Assembly: GCF_964275005.1 (NCBI RefSeq)
Contig: NC_092702.1
Coordinates: forward strand, 5,001 to 69,000
DNA: 64,000 bases
DNA from: Diadema setosum
Taxonomy: Eukaryota; Echinodermata; Echinoidea; Diadematoida; Diadematidae
Direction of reading: 5' to 3'
Shown: positions 42,166 through 53,849 of the stretch, piece by piece
How the letters are laid out: each line of letters begins with the position of its first letter
Numbering within the stretch: position 1 is the stretch's first letter
The notes under the pieces: model-generated
What the model saw: the letters and a program-made list of their open reading frames with translations, nothing else
Database searches by the model: none
What the model was told of the DNA's origin: nothing
Position numbers and translations under genes: made by a program

Positions 42166-44404
42166 GTAAGATTGTTCGTCTTACTTATTGATTTGAAAAC
42201 GATTGAGGGAAAAGGTTTTTTTTTTTTTCAAAGATCAACTAGATAGTAAATTTCTGTGCTGGATATTTCCTATGCATTCTGGTGGTGTTAGACTGACCTG
42301 CTGACACGGGTGGCAGCCTCCACAGTAAGTACAGGACTGCGGTCCCGGAACTCAAACAGACAACGAACCAGACTTCCAAAACTTTTAAAGCTTCTCTGTT
42401 CACGCTTTAAAGACTGAAATTCCCTTCAAAACAATAGTTTGGCTATCAGGATATCACACACAAGTCCTTCCCTATTTTTCTCTAGCTTGTTTCAAGACTT
42501 TTTGGACATACTCTTGCCTACAAGTGACTTCAGGACTCTTACTAGGTTCCAGGACAAGCCATGTCTATTCACAGACTGGAAGAGATATCTGAGTGATAAT
42601 ACTCGTTCATGTGGCTACCAAACTCGCAAGCAGGTGAGTCACTCTTCCTGTTTTGAAATCTTTCAAATCTAGCATTCAGTAGTGATATCAGTCATAATCC
42701 TTGCTTGGTTTTTTTACTGTTTTCCTTTCTTATTTATTGTAATGTATGGAAACGAAAGTATCGCCAACAGAAGCACTGTTACACATTATCGTTTCTGATG
42801 AAATAACCATAGCAAGAAAGCCTTCTTTACAATTAATGGCTATTGCGCAGAAAGAAAAAAAAAAATCTCAACAAGGACAAAACCCCTTTTATTGCAAGTG
42901 ACAGTGGATTCCCGATGATCGAATACTCAAATACTTGTGGGACTGCAACAGATCGTGAGAAATGTTATGCCTATTTCGTATAGTCATTTGTGGCAAAAGT
43001 TTTTCTTGTTCAAAGTATGCGTTTGGGATAATCTTTTTACGTCATAAAAAGATAACAAGCTGTTGTACTGTAATAATCGTAATTAATTTGTGTTTGTTTC
43101 TTTGCTTTTGTGAACACAGAGTGCAAATAAATTAAAGTCAATCAATCAATAAATCCCCTTACAATCATGATGTGAGTATAAGCAATCAATGAGTGATGTC
43201 GGTGAGCCTAATTATATTCATGCATTATGCCTTGCCTCTTCTCGTTAACTTTGTGACTATACTCTCTTCTACCACTGCATGCTATTTGTAAATTCAGCTG
43301 AGCCGATCAATGAGGAAGGAAATGGCGGAAGTCAATTACCTTTTGTGCTTGTTTTTTTTAGTGACTAGTAAACATCGCAACCCTGCATTTTATGTGGCTG
43401 CAAAATGCATAATAGATAGACTGCATACTTTCATTCCTACAATCTTTCTGTAAATCTCCTCAACTGGGTAAATTCATTCGTGAAACGATCTTTACATAGT
43501 GGTCTATGTCTTTGCCATTAGTCCATGGGATATTTCCGTTCGAAAAACAACAGACCAACGTCAAGAAACATTTCAGCATGACTGTTTTTTCTTAGCGAAA
43601 ATTACAATATATACTTTCAAATTTATTACACTGCTGTGCTTTTTCGGGTTCCTTAAGGCGCCTTTTATATGAGCCTACATTAATCGTCATATTCATTGAC
43701 AAATATAATCAGTGTTGTGGGAAGTACTTGTCATGACTTGTTAGTTGTATAACCTTGTATGAGGTTTACAAAGAGTATTCTGTCGAGTAAATTACTGGCA
43801 TTGTGCATCAGCTTCCTGGATAGAGAAATTGTTAAGTGCCAAGAAATCGCTCTCTTAATAGTATATAGGAATTTATGGTATTATGTAAAGAGGTGAGGAT
43901 TAAGACATTGTGGGTTGTTCTTTCTGACAGCCTAGAAGATCGTATCAATGCTTTTCACCTGAGCACTTATTGGTATGATTTTAAACATCCATTATCACCG
44001 AGCGACAGGTGCAATCTTAAACTTGAGTGAGAACTCGTTTTGATACAAAAGTGCGCCGTGATAAGTTATTATCTTTATATACCTTGTTGTCCTCAAGGTC
44101 AAAAGTATTGTTTGTTTTTATATGTCTTGTGTCTGTTAGGAATATTTTCGGCAATTTGTCGAGATTGGCGGTAGCAGCAAGCCTGAGGCCACAGCGGACT
44201 CAGACGGTAATCTTTTATACACAAAGGTAGGACATCATGGACAACCTTGGGCATTGTTCATGCACTACACAATCTTCACAGATAATCGCCAGTAAATATA
44301 AGGGTTATGTTATCATTATCGTACATAAACCTGACAGGTTAATAATGCTTAAAGATCTCCGGTCATTGCCTTGTAGATGTTAGCTCCCTTTTCCTTGTTT
44401 TCGC

Positions 44405-44435
<31 letters not shown>

Positions 44436-47400
44436 GGGGTTGAGGATTTTTTGCCTGTGGTTCTAATACATGAGAGAGATGATTTGATTACAATAATGTA
44501 TAAAATACGTTGTTATATGGTGCGTTTACATGTTCCTGGCTCCCACAGCAGCCCCGTTTGCCTGAAACGTAATACAATGTAGTGCGCAGTGGGATGGAGG
44601 GATATTCTCCTGCTTTTTCCCCTGCATATTTTAGTCTTGATCGTTCCAGTCTTGCTCCAGTGAACGCGTAGTCGGCAAACGCCATTCTCATCACGGCGTC
44701 AGATCAGGCTAGACTACACACATTTCCCTTTGTATCCCACAAAGTGCCTCCAAGTTTTGTCTATTTACGTGCTGTTGCATTTTCTTTCTTTTTTCTTTTC
44801 TTTTCTTTTTTTTTTCTTTTGCATTGCCTTGGCAGATTTGTTGACAGTTGAAAAATCTGACAAGGCATGCATCCGCAGCAATCAAAGGCGGTGATTTTAC
44901 CCAGTCGGTAGCGCGTCTGCCCCCAGATCCAAAGGACCCGGGTTCGATTCCGGAGTCTAACTGAGCAATCTCTGTCTGTAATCACATCGTCCTAGTGCAG
45001 CTGAATAGGCTATGGCCGGCCAGCCTTCTTCCACGATGGAAAATGACACAAACTTCGGAATTATTATGTCCTATCAAAGGGACAGTGTTTTGCCTCTCCG
45101 CATAGAGGGGACGGTATGACTCAACCATGGAGCTGCTAGTAGTTCCTTGATTCAGCACAACATTGCTCAGTGAGACCATGGAGGAACCATAGTTCCATGG
45201 TTAGACTCGGGATCGAACTCGGGATCGAACTCGGGATCGAACCCGAGTCCATTCGATCTGGGAGGCAGCCGCGATACCGACTTAGCCAAATCACCGCCAA
45301 GGCATGTCGCTACAAACGGTGATGGTGCAACTTAAGTTCAACGTCAGAACATCGGCGACAAAATTTGATACTAAGCAAACAGCAGGCGAAGATTTTGAGC
45401 GCACTTAAACAAAAACAAAAACAAAAAATCTGCCGCGGCAATATGACTATTATAACGACAGTACAACGGAGTCCTGACTTCGTCCATCAGCTAGGATACC
45501 GAAGGGTTCGGGTTTGCCTTCTCAGGGGGTCCCTTCTGCTTGGGTAGCATGGTTGGTATGTCCGTGTATACACTGTTGTCAACTCTGCGTCTATGACAGG
45601 AATGGTGAGGTTATCCATAGAGGGACGACACATTGTCCCATAGTCAAGAGTCGTGCCTTCGGCTATACACGTTGATATCACATCGGTATTACATCGGTAG
45701 TGCATCGGTAGTACAACGGCAGCGCAACGATGTCACTCTGTTGAAATTTGGGTCGACGGTTGCATCTCAGTAGAACAACAACGGCTAATCGGTAACAATA
45801 AGATAAAAAGTGCATGGTACAGCACATCAGCTATTACATCAGCAGGACAACAGTAGCACAACGGTATCACAATAGGAAAGCCGGTACTAGTTGCTACGGC
45901 CAATTTTCCGTCTTTGTTGATATTATTTTTTTTTTTTTTTTGTTCTCTGGTTTAGTACGGAATACTACTTGTGAGCGACAATCGGAAGTGTGTGACAGAG
46001 CCTTTACAAAAATCAGAGGGATAAACAAGTCTATATACCAAGGAAATACAAAAAGAGATGGAAAATCAGTTCATATTGTCGTTTACTGTTGGCATGGTAA
46101 ACCACCTCACACCAGAACACATTCTCTACATTCTCTGCTTGAAATACTATAGGTCTGGTAATGCATATAGAATCTATAGATGTTTGGTTGAGACAGAGTG
46201 AGTTAACCTGACAATGGATGTACTGTCCCTGATGAGCCTTCTTGCGTCCGACTCAAAAACTGACTCAATATGAAATTTAACACTGCAATTTGACATTAGA
46301 TTATGATGTTTCGGAGAAGTACCATTAAGTGTATATCCAGGCCTGGTATATCAGATCATTATGTCTTACGATAGATTTCGTGTTTGATCCACAGGTTCAT
46401 GCGGAAGTGTGGAAAAACAAAGCATGCAAGAAAAAGTCTTGTAAAATCGATGAGTTGGAAAGGGCGAAGCAGTTTCTCAGAGGACGCAGACGAGAGCGGA
46501 ACATAGTGAAAGAGTCCCATGCGGAAGGAGCCATACAGTATTGCGAACTCTTCGCTGTAAGACGACAGATAACAAAACTAAGGCACCAGCTCCGTGAGGA
46601 GAGGAAGAGGACTGGTAGTGTTAAAAGGAAATGGGAAAGGGAGTTTCACAGGGCAAACCGGATAACAAACGAGAAGGTATTATATCACTTGATCTAATTC
46701 TTTTAGCGTTCTTTCCTGGATTGTTAGGGATAAAGGAATAGATCCCTTAAAATTACATCTTTGACACGATTGCCAGAGACAGGAATGTAAGCCAGAATGC
46801 AGGAGAAATGCAAATTAAACATTTCTTTTTTTTATTATTCCAATCTAAATCTTGGTAATCGGCGACTCGGTCTAACCACCCTTAAATTGCAATACCTGCA
46901 GTTGATCCCTATTTCATAGATTGAAAGGAACACTGTTTCTCTTTTCCTATATCTGTCTGAATCGTCTGGAAAGAAATTAAGTAAGACAATAACTGCCGGT
47001 ACTGAGTGGATCGGTATAGTATGTCATTTAGGTCGTTTGTTCCATAATTGTGTATGTGTAAGTGTGTGCGAGTGTGTTGTTTTTTTCTAACATTGTATAG
47101 TCATTTCTTAGATTAGATTTATACAAACACAATATCCATTTTCTTGATATTCAATAGGACTTGAGGCAAGATAAATACATTTGTCCATTGCAAGGAACAA
47201 TGACTTATTCAAAAGATTGTCCACTAAGTTATGTCATTTAAAAGGGAGATATGAAAGATTATGCAGTGTCCCTTTTTCCTATTTTTTTTTTTAATCTTTG
47301 TCATCATCTCGACGTCAAAGAAGTGTTGTACCTCGATCACACTCTTGTTTGGCAATATTGAGCATAAGCTTAGGAAATGTTTTTGGAGTTTAGAAAGACC

Positions 47401-50400
47401 TTTAACTCGGGACAGGATGTATAGTCCATCAGAAGTGCAGCAAATGTGGTGTAATCACACAAATGGGGACTCCCTTGGTATAGACGTGATTTTTCGATCA
47501 ACATGAAGGCAATGATACTACACTACTCACCAAGAAAATCTCCTAAAGGTAATATTTAAAGTGCATTACTTTAAAAAAAGCAAGGATGTCAGACATGGGG
47601 AATATCCAATGATGCTTATAATATTTGCTTGTGTATTCAACTAAATGGACCTGCATAACTCTTATCACTTGGCAAGTCAAAAGAGATTTTTTGGGGGGAG
47701 GCTAGATCAAGATCATGATAGTATTAATCCAGTCTCGACGGGTAAGAAGGATTTCTGACACATTCCTCTGAACCGTGTGATTACAGATGTAATTCTGTGA
47801 TCTAGAACTGCCGGGGGGGGGGGGGGTAGTTGATGCTTCGAACATGCCCAAGTGCACCGATGGCCGTTTAACCATCCGTGCTTCTTCTTATCATTGTTAT
47901 TAAAGGGAACCCAAACCAAAAGAGCAATGTGGATTGAGTGAAAGTAGCAACATTAGTAGAACACATCAGGGAAAGTTTGAAGAAAACCGGACAATCGATG
48001 CAAAAGTTATGAATTTTTTGGTGTTGGAAGAGGAGACGAGGAGACTACAAGAGGTTATGACGTATGTGAGGACAATAATATAAAGAAAATATAAAGAAAA
48101 TTCCACAAAAATTCACTTTTCTAGCATAATGAAAGAGCACTTGACTAACCGCCTTCAGAAAGCAGGAGGAATAATCATTACCCTTAACATATGTCAGTAT
48201 CAAGTTGATGGAATGTGCAATTTTCATTAAAAATTAATTTTTGTGGAATTCCCTTTATATTTTCTTTATATTGTTGTCCACACATACGTCATAACCTCTG
48301 GTAGTCTCCTCATCCAACGGTTCCAACATCAAAACTTTTAAAATTCATAACTTTTGCATCGATTGTCTGATTTTCCTCAAACTTTCACTGATGTATTCTA
48401 CTTATGTTGTTGCTTTCACTCAATTCACACTTCTCTTTGGGTTTGGGTTCCCTTTAATTATTATTATTATTATCAGCATCATCATCATCATTATTCTCTT
48501 TAGAATCTACAATAAGTGCCTGTTTGCATCCGTTTAACGTCTGCTTATATTGGGAGAAAGTAACTAGCGCAGGGTATGGGTTAAAGGCTTACATATTCAT
48601 CACAAGGCATGAACAGGTCATAAATCATTTATTTTCTTACTCTGTTCTTGCGTAAAATGGACTTAGGGGGCAGAAGAACGAAAAGTCGGTAGACTGTCCA
48701 ACATGGTGGTTAGAATGAGGCAGATGCTAATCAGTCTGGAGGTAAGAATCAGATTTCAGCACGTCAACGTAGTGTCACATCGTGATTGCTTGAATTACTA
48801 TCTCTGTAAGATAGGTATAATATCCACGAGCACATTCTACTGTTGGTGACCTTTCTACTCACCGAACATTCACCAGAAAGAATACTCTCTTTGATCAGCC
48901 AACCCTTTATAGCATAAGCGTACCACATGTGAAAGTGCTTCTTAACTTTACGTGATTTGCTTTCACATGAGTAGCTCAAAATTGAAACGAGATTCGCGAA
49001 AGCGTTAATATAGTACAACGTGCGTATCAAAGGTTATGAGAGATTGAATTGAGGGTAAATTCTCTACAGGGATCAAGCGTCCATTTCGAGACCTTGAATA
49101 CTGCCACGATAAAGGCCGTAGTGTCGATCACTTTTGTACTATAAGCCTTTCTGTAATACATAAGACTTAGAAGGTCATCAACTAAGAACTTGAAGGCATA
49201 TCTCTTTTTTTTTTCTATCTCGGTCTATATATCAACCTAGAACTTGAAGGATAATTAGAGTTATTAACTTCAGAGTGGTTAATATACACTTTCGAGAAAA
49301 TATAAACTATTTCCCAACCAAGATTGTTGCTAAATTTTGTCAGTTTTTTGTTAAATATCACTCAGCCGCCATACCATGAACAGTGGCACAAGTACGCCGC
49401 TATGCTCGCTGTAATCATATAAATTACCATCTACTTCTTTCAATCCCAGGAGGAGAACAGAACTCTAAAGCAAGATCTTGGCCTAGCTCTTGAAGGCATT
49501 GATGAGAGAAAAGAAGACATTGAGTGAGTTCTCTGCATCCACCAACATGTTGCTTCATGCATGCAGTAATTCCTCCAGCCCCGTATAACATTGTCATATT
49601 TGCATATTTTATTCATTTCGTTTATTCACTCATTCATTTTTTCAGCAACAACAAAATATAAACGTACAAATGATATCATACTGATTGATACACATCATTA
49701 TATACACTATGTGTCAAAATATAGTATCATCACAATATTGTAGGTTTACTTAATGATGTTGAAAATCTGCCTGTATGTCTGCTGTGAAGGGCATATCTCT
49801 TATTTTGTCTATCTGGGTCTATATATCAATCCTTTATCCACGTATATCTTTCTTTCAGTCTGGTTCAGTAGACAAGTATGATGACCTATGGCAATCGCTT
49901 TTTTCCTTCTCTCTCTCTCTATTTACTTTAATTTCAGTTTTTTGGAAGTCTCGTTGCACCAAGAACAGAAAATGAGAAGAAAACTCGAAAAAGAATTCAG
50001 CAGGTATTGTAACTCAGAAGATGATATTTGAATTCATTTATGTAGACACTAGAAAGAGTTCAGATTACACTTTATTTTCATCATTTCTTCATGACTTAGC
50101 AATTACCAAAATAGTTATGAACATTCAAACTACGTTGATGATCCATTGCTTGTTTTATAGATGCTTGCATCTGATGATGCCAACGTCTCGATCATGAGTT
50201 CGACTATTTTGTGTAATCTTAAAACTGGTCCTGAAAAAGCATATCAAAATAATATGCAGAATGTGCATCACACCATACGTAGTAACGGTAACATTAATGT
50301 ATTTCCAATCCTTGAAAGTTGTTTGATTTTCGACGATTGATTACACTCTAGGTTCTGAACTTAAACGAAATTTAGTGAGCAGTTTATAGTGTTGATCCCC

Positions 50401-51707
50401 TCGACATGCGACAAAGATAGTCAGTAGATTCTCTTGAGCAAAGCGATAGAATATTTGATACGAGTGAAGCTAAGAAAAAACAGTCGTCTCCAACTGTGAT
50501 TCTTTTAAGTGCTTGATCTACAAAACATTCGATCTGTTTGCTTGTGTGTTTGTTTTCATTTTTCAATCTGTACAAGATGGCAGGATAGCTCATATTCAGC
50601 TACAGTAGCTGATAGGATCTTCCATGCGGTCCTTTGTAATGTATATACTTGGGAGGACCATCCTTGAGGTGAATGAATGAATCTAACTATAAAGTTAATC
50701 CACAATTTTTCTCTGTGCAATTATCATAGGACTGGGTATCCACATGAAACGTTACTTTGATTGAAAATGACTGGGTACCGTGAATCTCAAACCCTCATTT
50801 CTTACTCTTATCTCCTATTAGTCTGTTGAAGGACACAGCTGACAGCAGTTTTCAAGACCTAAACGAGCTCCACTTTGCACTGCTTCGCAAGGCACCTCCT
50901 TGTGCTCAGGTTGACATCGCCGAAAAGTACGAACCTTTGACTGATTCAAACAGTTCTGTAATCACGCTGGGAGATGGCGCATTCGGGCGGGTGTTCGCAT
51001 ATCGCCAAAGATGCAGCCGTCATGGTCATGGCAAGGTGGTGGCCATGAAAATTCTCCACGCCACTGACGACGACTATAACGTCAAACGACAAGAAATTCT
51101 TCTCGAAGCTCGACTTCTGAAGCTCGTCGAGGACTCTGGAGTATTTCCACTAATGTTTGGTGTAGGTAGTCTGGAGAATGACACTGCAATCGCCATGGAA
51201 TTCCTTGGTGACGAGACTACTCATGACGTGATGACGTTGGGCTCGTGGACCCGCAAAGCGAATCTGGGAGTTAGTCATGCAAAGACAGTTCTCTCTGACC
51301 TACTCTCAGCGCTTAAAGCCCTTCACACGAATGACATCCTCCATAACGACATCAAGGATGATAACGTGGTGATAAAACAATCTGATTATGACATGTACAG
51401 TGCATACCTCATCGATTTAGGGAACGCATCAACCACTTTTCTACCCGCTTCCTATGATTTCGGCGCCTTCGAGAGAGAGTGTTACGAGCAAGATCCGCTC
51501 ACCGTTCACTACGCACCAGAACTGCTCTTTGACGGTGCTTGTACCACTACAGCATCGGATATCTATCAAGTTGGGCAGCTCATTTATTTCTTGGCGGAGG
51601 ACATAGGTAATGCACACCTGAGGGACATTGCAGAGGAATGTCTATACAGAGAACCATTGTCTCGTGTTAAGCTTTCCCAGCTCATCGAACTGGTGTCAAA
51701 ATTATGA
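42161..51707 (+). CDS. Coiled-coil protein with C-terminal protein kinase domain, 9 coding exons
   Basis: Exons: 42161-42165, 42486-42633, 44140-44206, 45956-46096, 46375-46676, 48667-48741, 49450-49523, 49938-50003 and 50822-51707. They total 1764 bases (587 residues plus stop); every junction is GT-AG and in phase. Residues 1-120 are unrecognised. Residues about 121-293 are rich in E/K/R with spaced leucines, a likely coiled coil. The kinase domain is residues 335-587: glycine loop GDGAFGRV (343-350), VAMK lysine K369, helix-C glutamate in EILLEA, catalytic loop HNDIKDDN (D469, N474), metal-binding DLG (D491) and APE (524-526). All catalytic residues are present although HRD is HND and DFG is DLG, so activity is plausible. 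Substrate and pathway are unknown. Weakest points are the five-base start exon and the acceptor at 46374. Confidence 0.8.
42486..42633 (+). CDS. Kinase gene exon 2
   Basis: Follows a strong acceptor (CCCTATTTTTCTCTAG). Encodes LFQDFLDILLPTSDFRTLTR, then FQDKPCLFTDWKRYLSDNTR and SCGYQTRKQ. Donor CAG-GTGAGT. No domain recognised. Confidence 0.7.
42634..44139. other. Kinase gene intron 2
   Basis: AT-rich. A stretch around 43125-43155 (AATAAATTAAAGTCAATCAATCAATAAAT) looks like a retroposon tail. No other gene seen. Confidence 0.4.
44140..44206 (+). CDS. Kinase gene exon 3
   Basis: Encodes EYFRQFVEIGGSSKPEATAD and SD plus one base. Acceptor GTCTGTTAG, donor GTAATC. Phase fits both neighbours. 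Confidence 0.7.
44404..44436. repeat. (GTT)n microsatellite
   Basis: Eleven consecutive TTG/GTT triplets. Confidence 0.9.
44880..45115 (+). mobile_element. tRNA-derived SINE, family 1 (plus copy)
   Basis: GCGGTGATTTTACCCAGTCGG (A-box region), GCGCGTCTGCCCCCAGATCC, GGGTTCGATTCC (B box), then a SINE-specific body with TCCTATCAAAGGGACAGTGTTTTGCC. It is too degenerate and extended to be a functional tRNA. Confidence 0.75.
45200..45305 (-). mobile_element. tRNA-derived SINE head, family 1 (minus copy)
   Basis: The reverse strand reads GGCGGTGATTTGGCTAAGTCGG, GCGGCTGCCTCCCAGATC, GGACTCGGGTTCGATCCCGAG. The CTCGGGATCGAA piece is tandemly repeated three times. Together with the plus copy it forms an inverted pair about 240 bp apart. 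Confidence 0.75.
45640..45880. repeat. Degenerate ~12-bp minisatellite (CATCGGTAGTA type)
   Basis: Units such as ACATCGGTATT, ACATCGGTAGTG, CATCGGTAGTAC, AACGGCAGCGC, ACATCAGCAGGAC and AACGGTATCAC follow each other over about 200 bp. Confidence 0.6.
45956..46096 (+). CDS. Kinase gene exon 4
   Basis: Encodes (V)RNTTCERQSEVCDRAFTKIR, then GINKSIYQGNTKRDGKSVHI and VVYCWH plus one base. Strong poly-T acceptor ending GGTTTAG, donor GTAAAC. It joins exon 3 in phase. Cysteine and basic residues are notable, but no domain is recognised. Confidence 0.65.
46375..46676 (+). CDS. Kinase gene exon 5 (start of coiled-coil region)
   Basis: Encodes FVFDPQVHAEVWKNKACKKK through KIDELERAKQFLRGRRRERN, QITKLRHQLREERKRTGSVK and EFHRANRITNEK. 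The acceptor at 46374 (TTACGATAG) keeps phase with exon 4. The better-looking acceptor GATCCACAG at 46394 would need a further, unseen exon or a different upstream donor. Donor GTATTA. Strongly basic and heptad-like. Confidence 0.75.
47903..48454. mobile_element. ~550-bp long-TIR MITE (TA sites) in kinase intron 5
   Basis: Left AAGGGAACCCAAACC and right GGTTTGGGTTCCCTT are inverted, bordered by TA on both sides. Inverted similarity extends over 150 bases (GATGCAAAAGTTATGAATTTT, GAGGAGACTACxAGAGGTTATGACGTATGTG, AATATAAAGAAAATATAAAG). The termini resemble, but do not equal, those of the MITE at 15863-16467. Confidence 0.8.
48667..48741 (+). CDS. Kinase gene exon 6 (coiled coil)
   Basis: Encodes GAEERKVGRLSNMVVRMRQM, then LISLE. 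The acceptor ATGGACTTAG keeps frame. The CAG six bases downstream would give a premature stop and is rejected. Donor GTAAGA. Confidence 0.75.
49450..49523 (+). CDS. Kinase gene exon 7 (coiled coil)
   Basis: Encodes EENRTLKQDLGLALEGIDER, then KEDIE plus two bases. Acceptor TCAATCCCAG, donor GTGAGT. Confidence 0.8.
49938..50003 (+). CDS. Kinase gene exon 8 (coiled coil)
   Basis: Encodes FLEVSLHQEQKMRRKLEKEF, then S plus two bases. Acceptor TTTAATTTCAG, donor GTATTG. Confidence 0.8.
50578..50690 (+). mobile_element. SINE fragment (family 1 body)
   Basis: GATGGCAGGATAGCTCATATTCAGCTACAGTAGCTG, GGTCC, and GAATGAATGAAT match the body of the SINE at 29156-29290 (GATGGATAGCCCATATTCAGC, AATAGCTGGTC). 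The tRNA-like head is absent. Confidence 0.6.
50822..51707 (+). CDS. Kinase gene exon 9 (whole kinase domain, stop)
   Basis: A single exon holds the kinase domain and TGA stop. After LLKDTADSSFQDLNELHF comes the N-lobe (ITLGDGAFGRVFAYRQR, KVVAMKIL, EILLEARLLKL, AIAMEFLGDE). The C-lobe follows (LSALKALHTNDILHNDIKDD, YLIDLGNAS, VHYAPELLF, ASDIYQVGQLIYFLAE). The activation segment between DLG and APE is about 33 residues. Intron-free kinase domains of this kind occur in expanded, poorly characterised families of marine deuterostomes. Confidence 0.93.
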
Positions 51708-52820
51708 TATGAAATGGATTTGAGGAAGAAGTGTAGGTCTGAATGTTCGTTATATGTTTATTGCGTGTATGAATCTCATGTTTTCAGTATGTACCTTTAT
51801 CCTGTTCAGTGTTTCAAAAGGTCAACAGTGTTAAACTAGCTTCATTTTTGCTGTTTTGTAATCACTTCCTCCAACGATAGATTGACAGTTATTATGGCTT
51901 GCGCTAAACCATGTGCTCATGAGTTATAGAACTTTCAGAGTATGTGATCTTTGATGTTCACTGGAGTAATCAATGATTTCGTGCTAAAATTTTGAGCCCT
52001 TGGTATAGCTTAACAAATATTCATTGCGGGAAGAAAACTAACTTCTTAAGAACAAGGAAAGCGATACAAGATGTTTGTCAGAAAACCTCGGTAAGAGGAC
52101 TTGTGGTTAGGGCATCATGATTATCGCTTGTGACTATACAAAAATTTAATGTAGGCCTACTCGACAATGTAAATTATAGCAAAACTTTACATTAACTTTG
52201 GACATCTCTTTACTAAAGGCAAATTTTAAGTGGCTTTGAACAATCATGCACGTATTTGAGCCAAATAAACTCTGTCAAAAAAGAATAAAATATCAGAAAA
52301 GTGAGTATATCAGTCGACTTTTGCCGAGGCGTCTAACACATAAAAAAAAACTGTTTACGATCTGAACTGTAGAATGATAAGGTTCTTCAGCTGATATAAT
52401 CACAATTCATCAATTTAGACAAGAACTGAAACTGTTTAAGCCACATAGAGAATCACAACGCAGAAAAAGCATGGAGACTTTCGTGTATGAAACCTGAATT
52501 GAAGTGTAAAATACATACGGTCTTTCAATGCGATATTAAATACATGTATTGCTTGACCTCATCGGGATCTTGTGCGTGGATGTGAAAGACATTATAATCG
52601 ATGTTCACCATAATATTCATGATTGTATTGTATGTTTGGGGGAGGAAAGAACTGTGTTCAACATAAGATCTTGTGTGTGCATGTCTTTGAAAGGCTACTA
52701 TAAGAACTATATTCATCATAGAATTTTGAGTGTGTTTGTAGGAGGCCTTAGGCATTAATACATTCCAGGTGAATTTTATTTCATCTAGCTGATAAATTGC
52801 AAATGATCGACAAACAATTA
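51708..52820. other. Kinase 3' untranslated region and intergenic DNA
   Basis: Two AATAAA hexamers about 560-580 bases after the stop (52264-52269 and 52284-52289) are the likely polyadenylation signals. Beyond them no gene was seen. Confidence 0.5.
52264..52289 (+). promoter_or_regulatory. Candidate polyadenylation signals of the kinase gene
   Basis: AATAAA at 52264 and again at 52284 on the coding strand, downstream of the kinase stop. Confidence 0.5.
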
Positions 52821-52821
52821 A

Positions 52822-52825
52822 TATA

Positions 52826-52864
<39 letters not shown>
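52822..52864. repeat. (TA)n microsatellite
   Basis: TATATA run. Confidence 0.9.
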
Positions 52865-52924
52865 CGTGTATATCAATTGCAACAAAACAACTCAGCGCAA
52901 TCAAAAATAAAAAGTTTGAATAAA

Positions 52925-53070
52925 TTCGCAATACCCACTGATATAAGGGATCAGAACCACCACCATCAGCGGAAGATTGCTATTGTATGGCGGATATGGA
53001 TGCCTGTCTAGCAATCAGTAGATAGTGGGTTCGAATCCCACCAGGAGTACGTATGCTCATTACGTTTTGA
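52925..53070 (+). mobile_element. tRNA-derived SINE, family 2
   Basis: AATACCCACTGATATAAGGGATCAG, GCGGATATGGATGCCTGTC, AGCAATCAGTAGATAGTGGG, TTCGAATCCCACC (intact B box), and AGTACGTATGCTCAT. It is the best preserved of three copies. Confidence 0.7.
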
Positions 53071-53194
53071 TCATTGCTATCTATTGCTTAACATGCACAC
53101 TCACTCTGAACAATCGATGTTTGATTACGTCGCTGAAAGTCAATTTGTCAATCAGTTGCATTAAAAACAATTCGAATCATTAATTTGAATATAA

Positions 53195-53420
53195 TATGCA
53201 GCATACCCACTGTTATTATAAGGGATCAATGGTTATCTGGCGGAAGCTCGATAAGTCTTGTGGATATCACGCATGTCCAGCGTTCAGTAGCAATAAAAAC
53301 AAACTTGACGTAAGTGTCATTAATGTGAATGACAAATCGCTCTTCATCGACGTACCAAACATCGATTATTTCGTGTTTGAATATACTAGCCATGATAAAG
53401 AGCATACTCGGGTGGGATGA
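53195..53420 (+). mobile_element. tRNA-derived SINE, family 2 (diverged)
   Basis: GCATACCCACTGTTATTATAAGGGATCA, GGCGGAAGCTCGATAAGTCTTGTGG and GTCCAGCGTTCAGTAGCA correspond to the family 2 head. The B box is lost. Confidence 0.5.
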
Positions 53421-53663
53421 ACATCACCCGATTACGTAGACCATGCGATGATTGTTGTCATGGCTACTACTCAAATACTCAAATATCAATGAAGGGCAAA
53501 TTGTGAATTCTTTGTTGCAAAAACAACATGAGGCAAGAATCATTAATTTTGATAAATGTCAAATTGTTCTAGATACGAATATCTTTCCAGAAGATTCAGT
53601 GCTTTACATGCTGAAGGGACGCGATGTCAGTCATCTATACCAATTCTCCGTATACTACCTTAT

Positions 53664-53715
53664 GTGCGTATGTGTATGTGTGTGTGTATTTGTTTGTGTG
53701 TGGGTGGGTGTGTGT
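53664..53715. repeat. (GT)n microsatellite
   Basis: GTGTGT runs with AT interruptions. Confidence 0.85.
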
Positions 53716-53849
53716 ATGAATGTAGGTATTTCAATCATTAGGTTTGTTACTGTATGTATATGCAATATTAACAAAGTGTTTATATGTACAGATATGTACC
53801 ACCATATGCACTATAGTTTAAGGCCTAAATTTCTTCCATGTACATGAGT

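Noticed and set aside
44880-44960. Possible tRNA gene (A and B boxes present)
   Set aside because: The stem pairing is poor, and the sequence continues into a SINE body found elsewhere in the window.
52990-53050. Possible tRNA gene with intact TTCGAATCC box
   Set aside because: The acceptor stem does not close, and diverged copies at 22750 and 53195 identify a SINE family.
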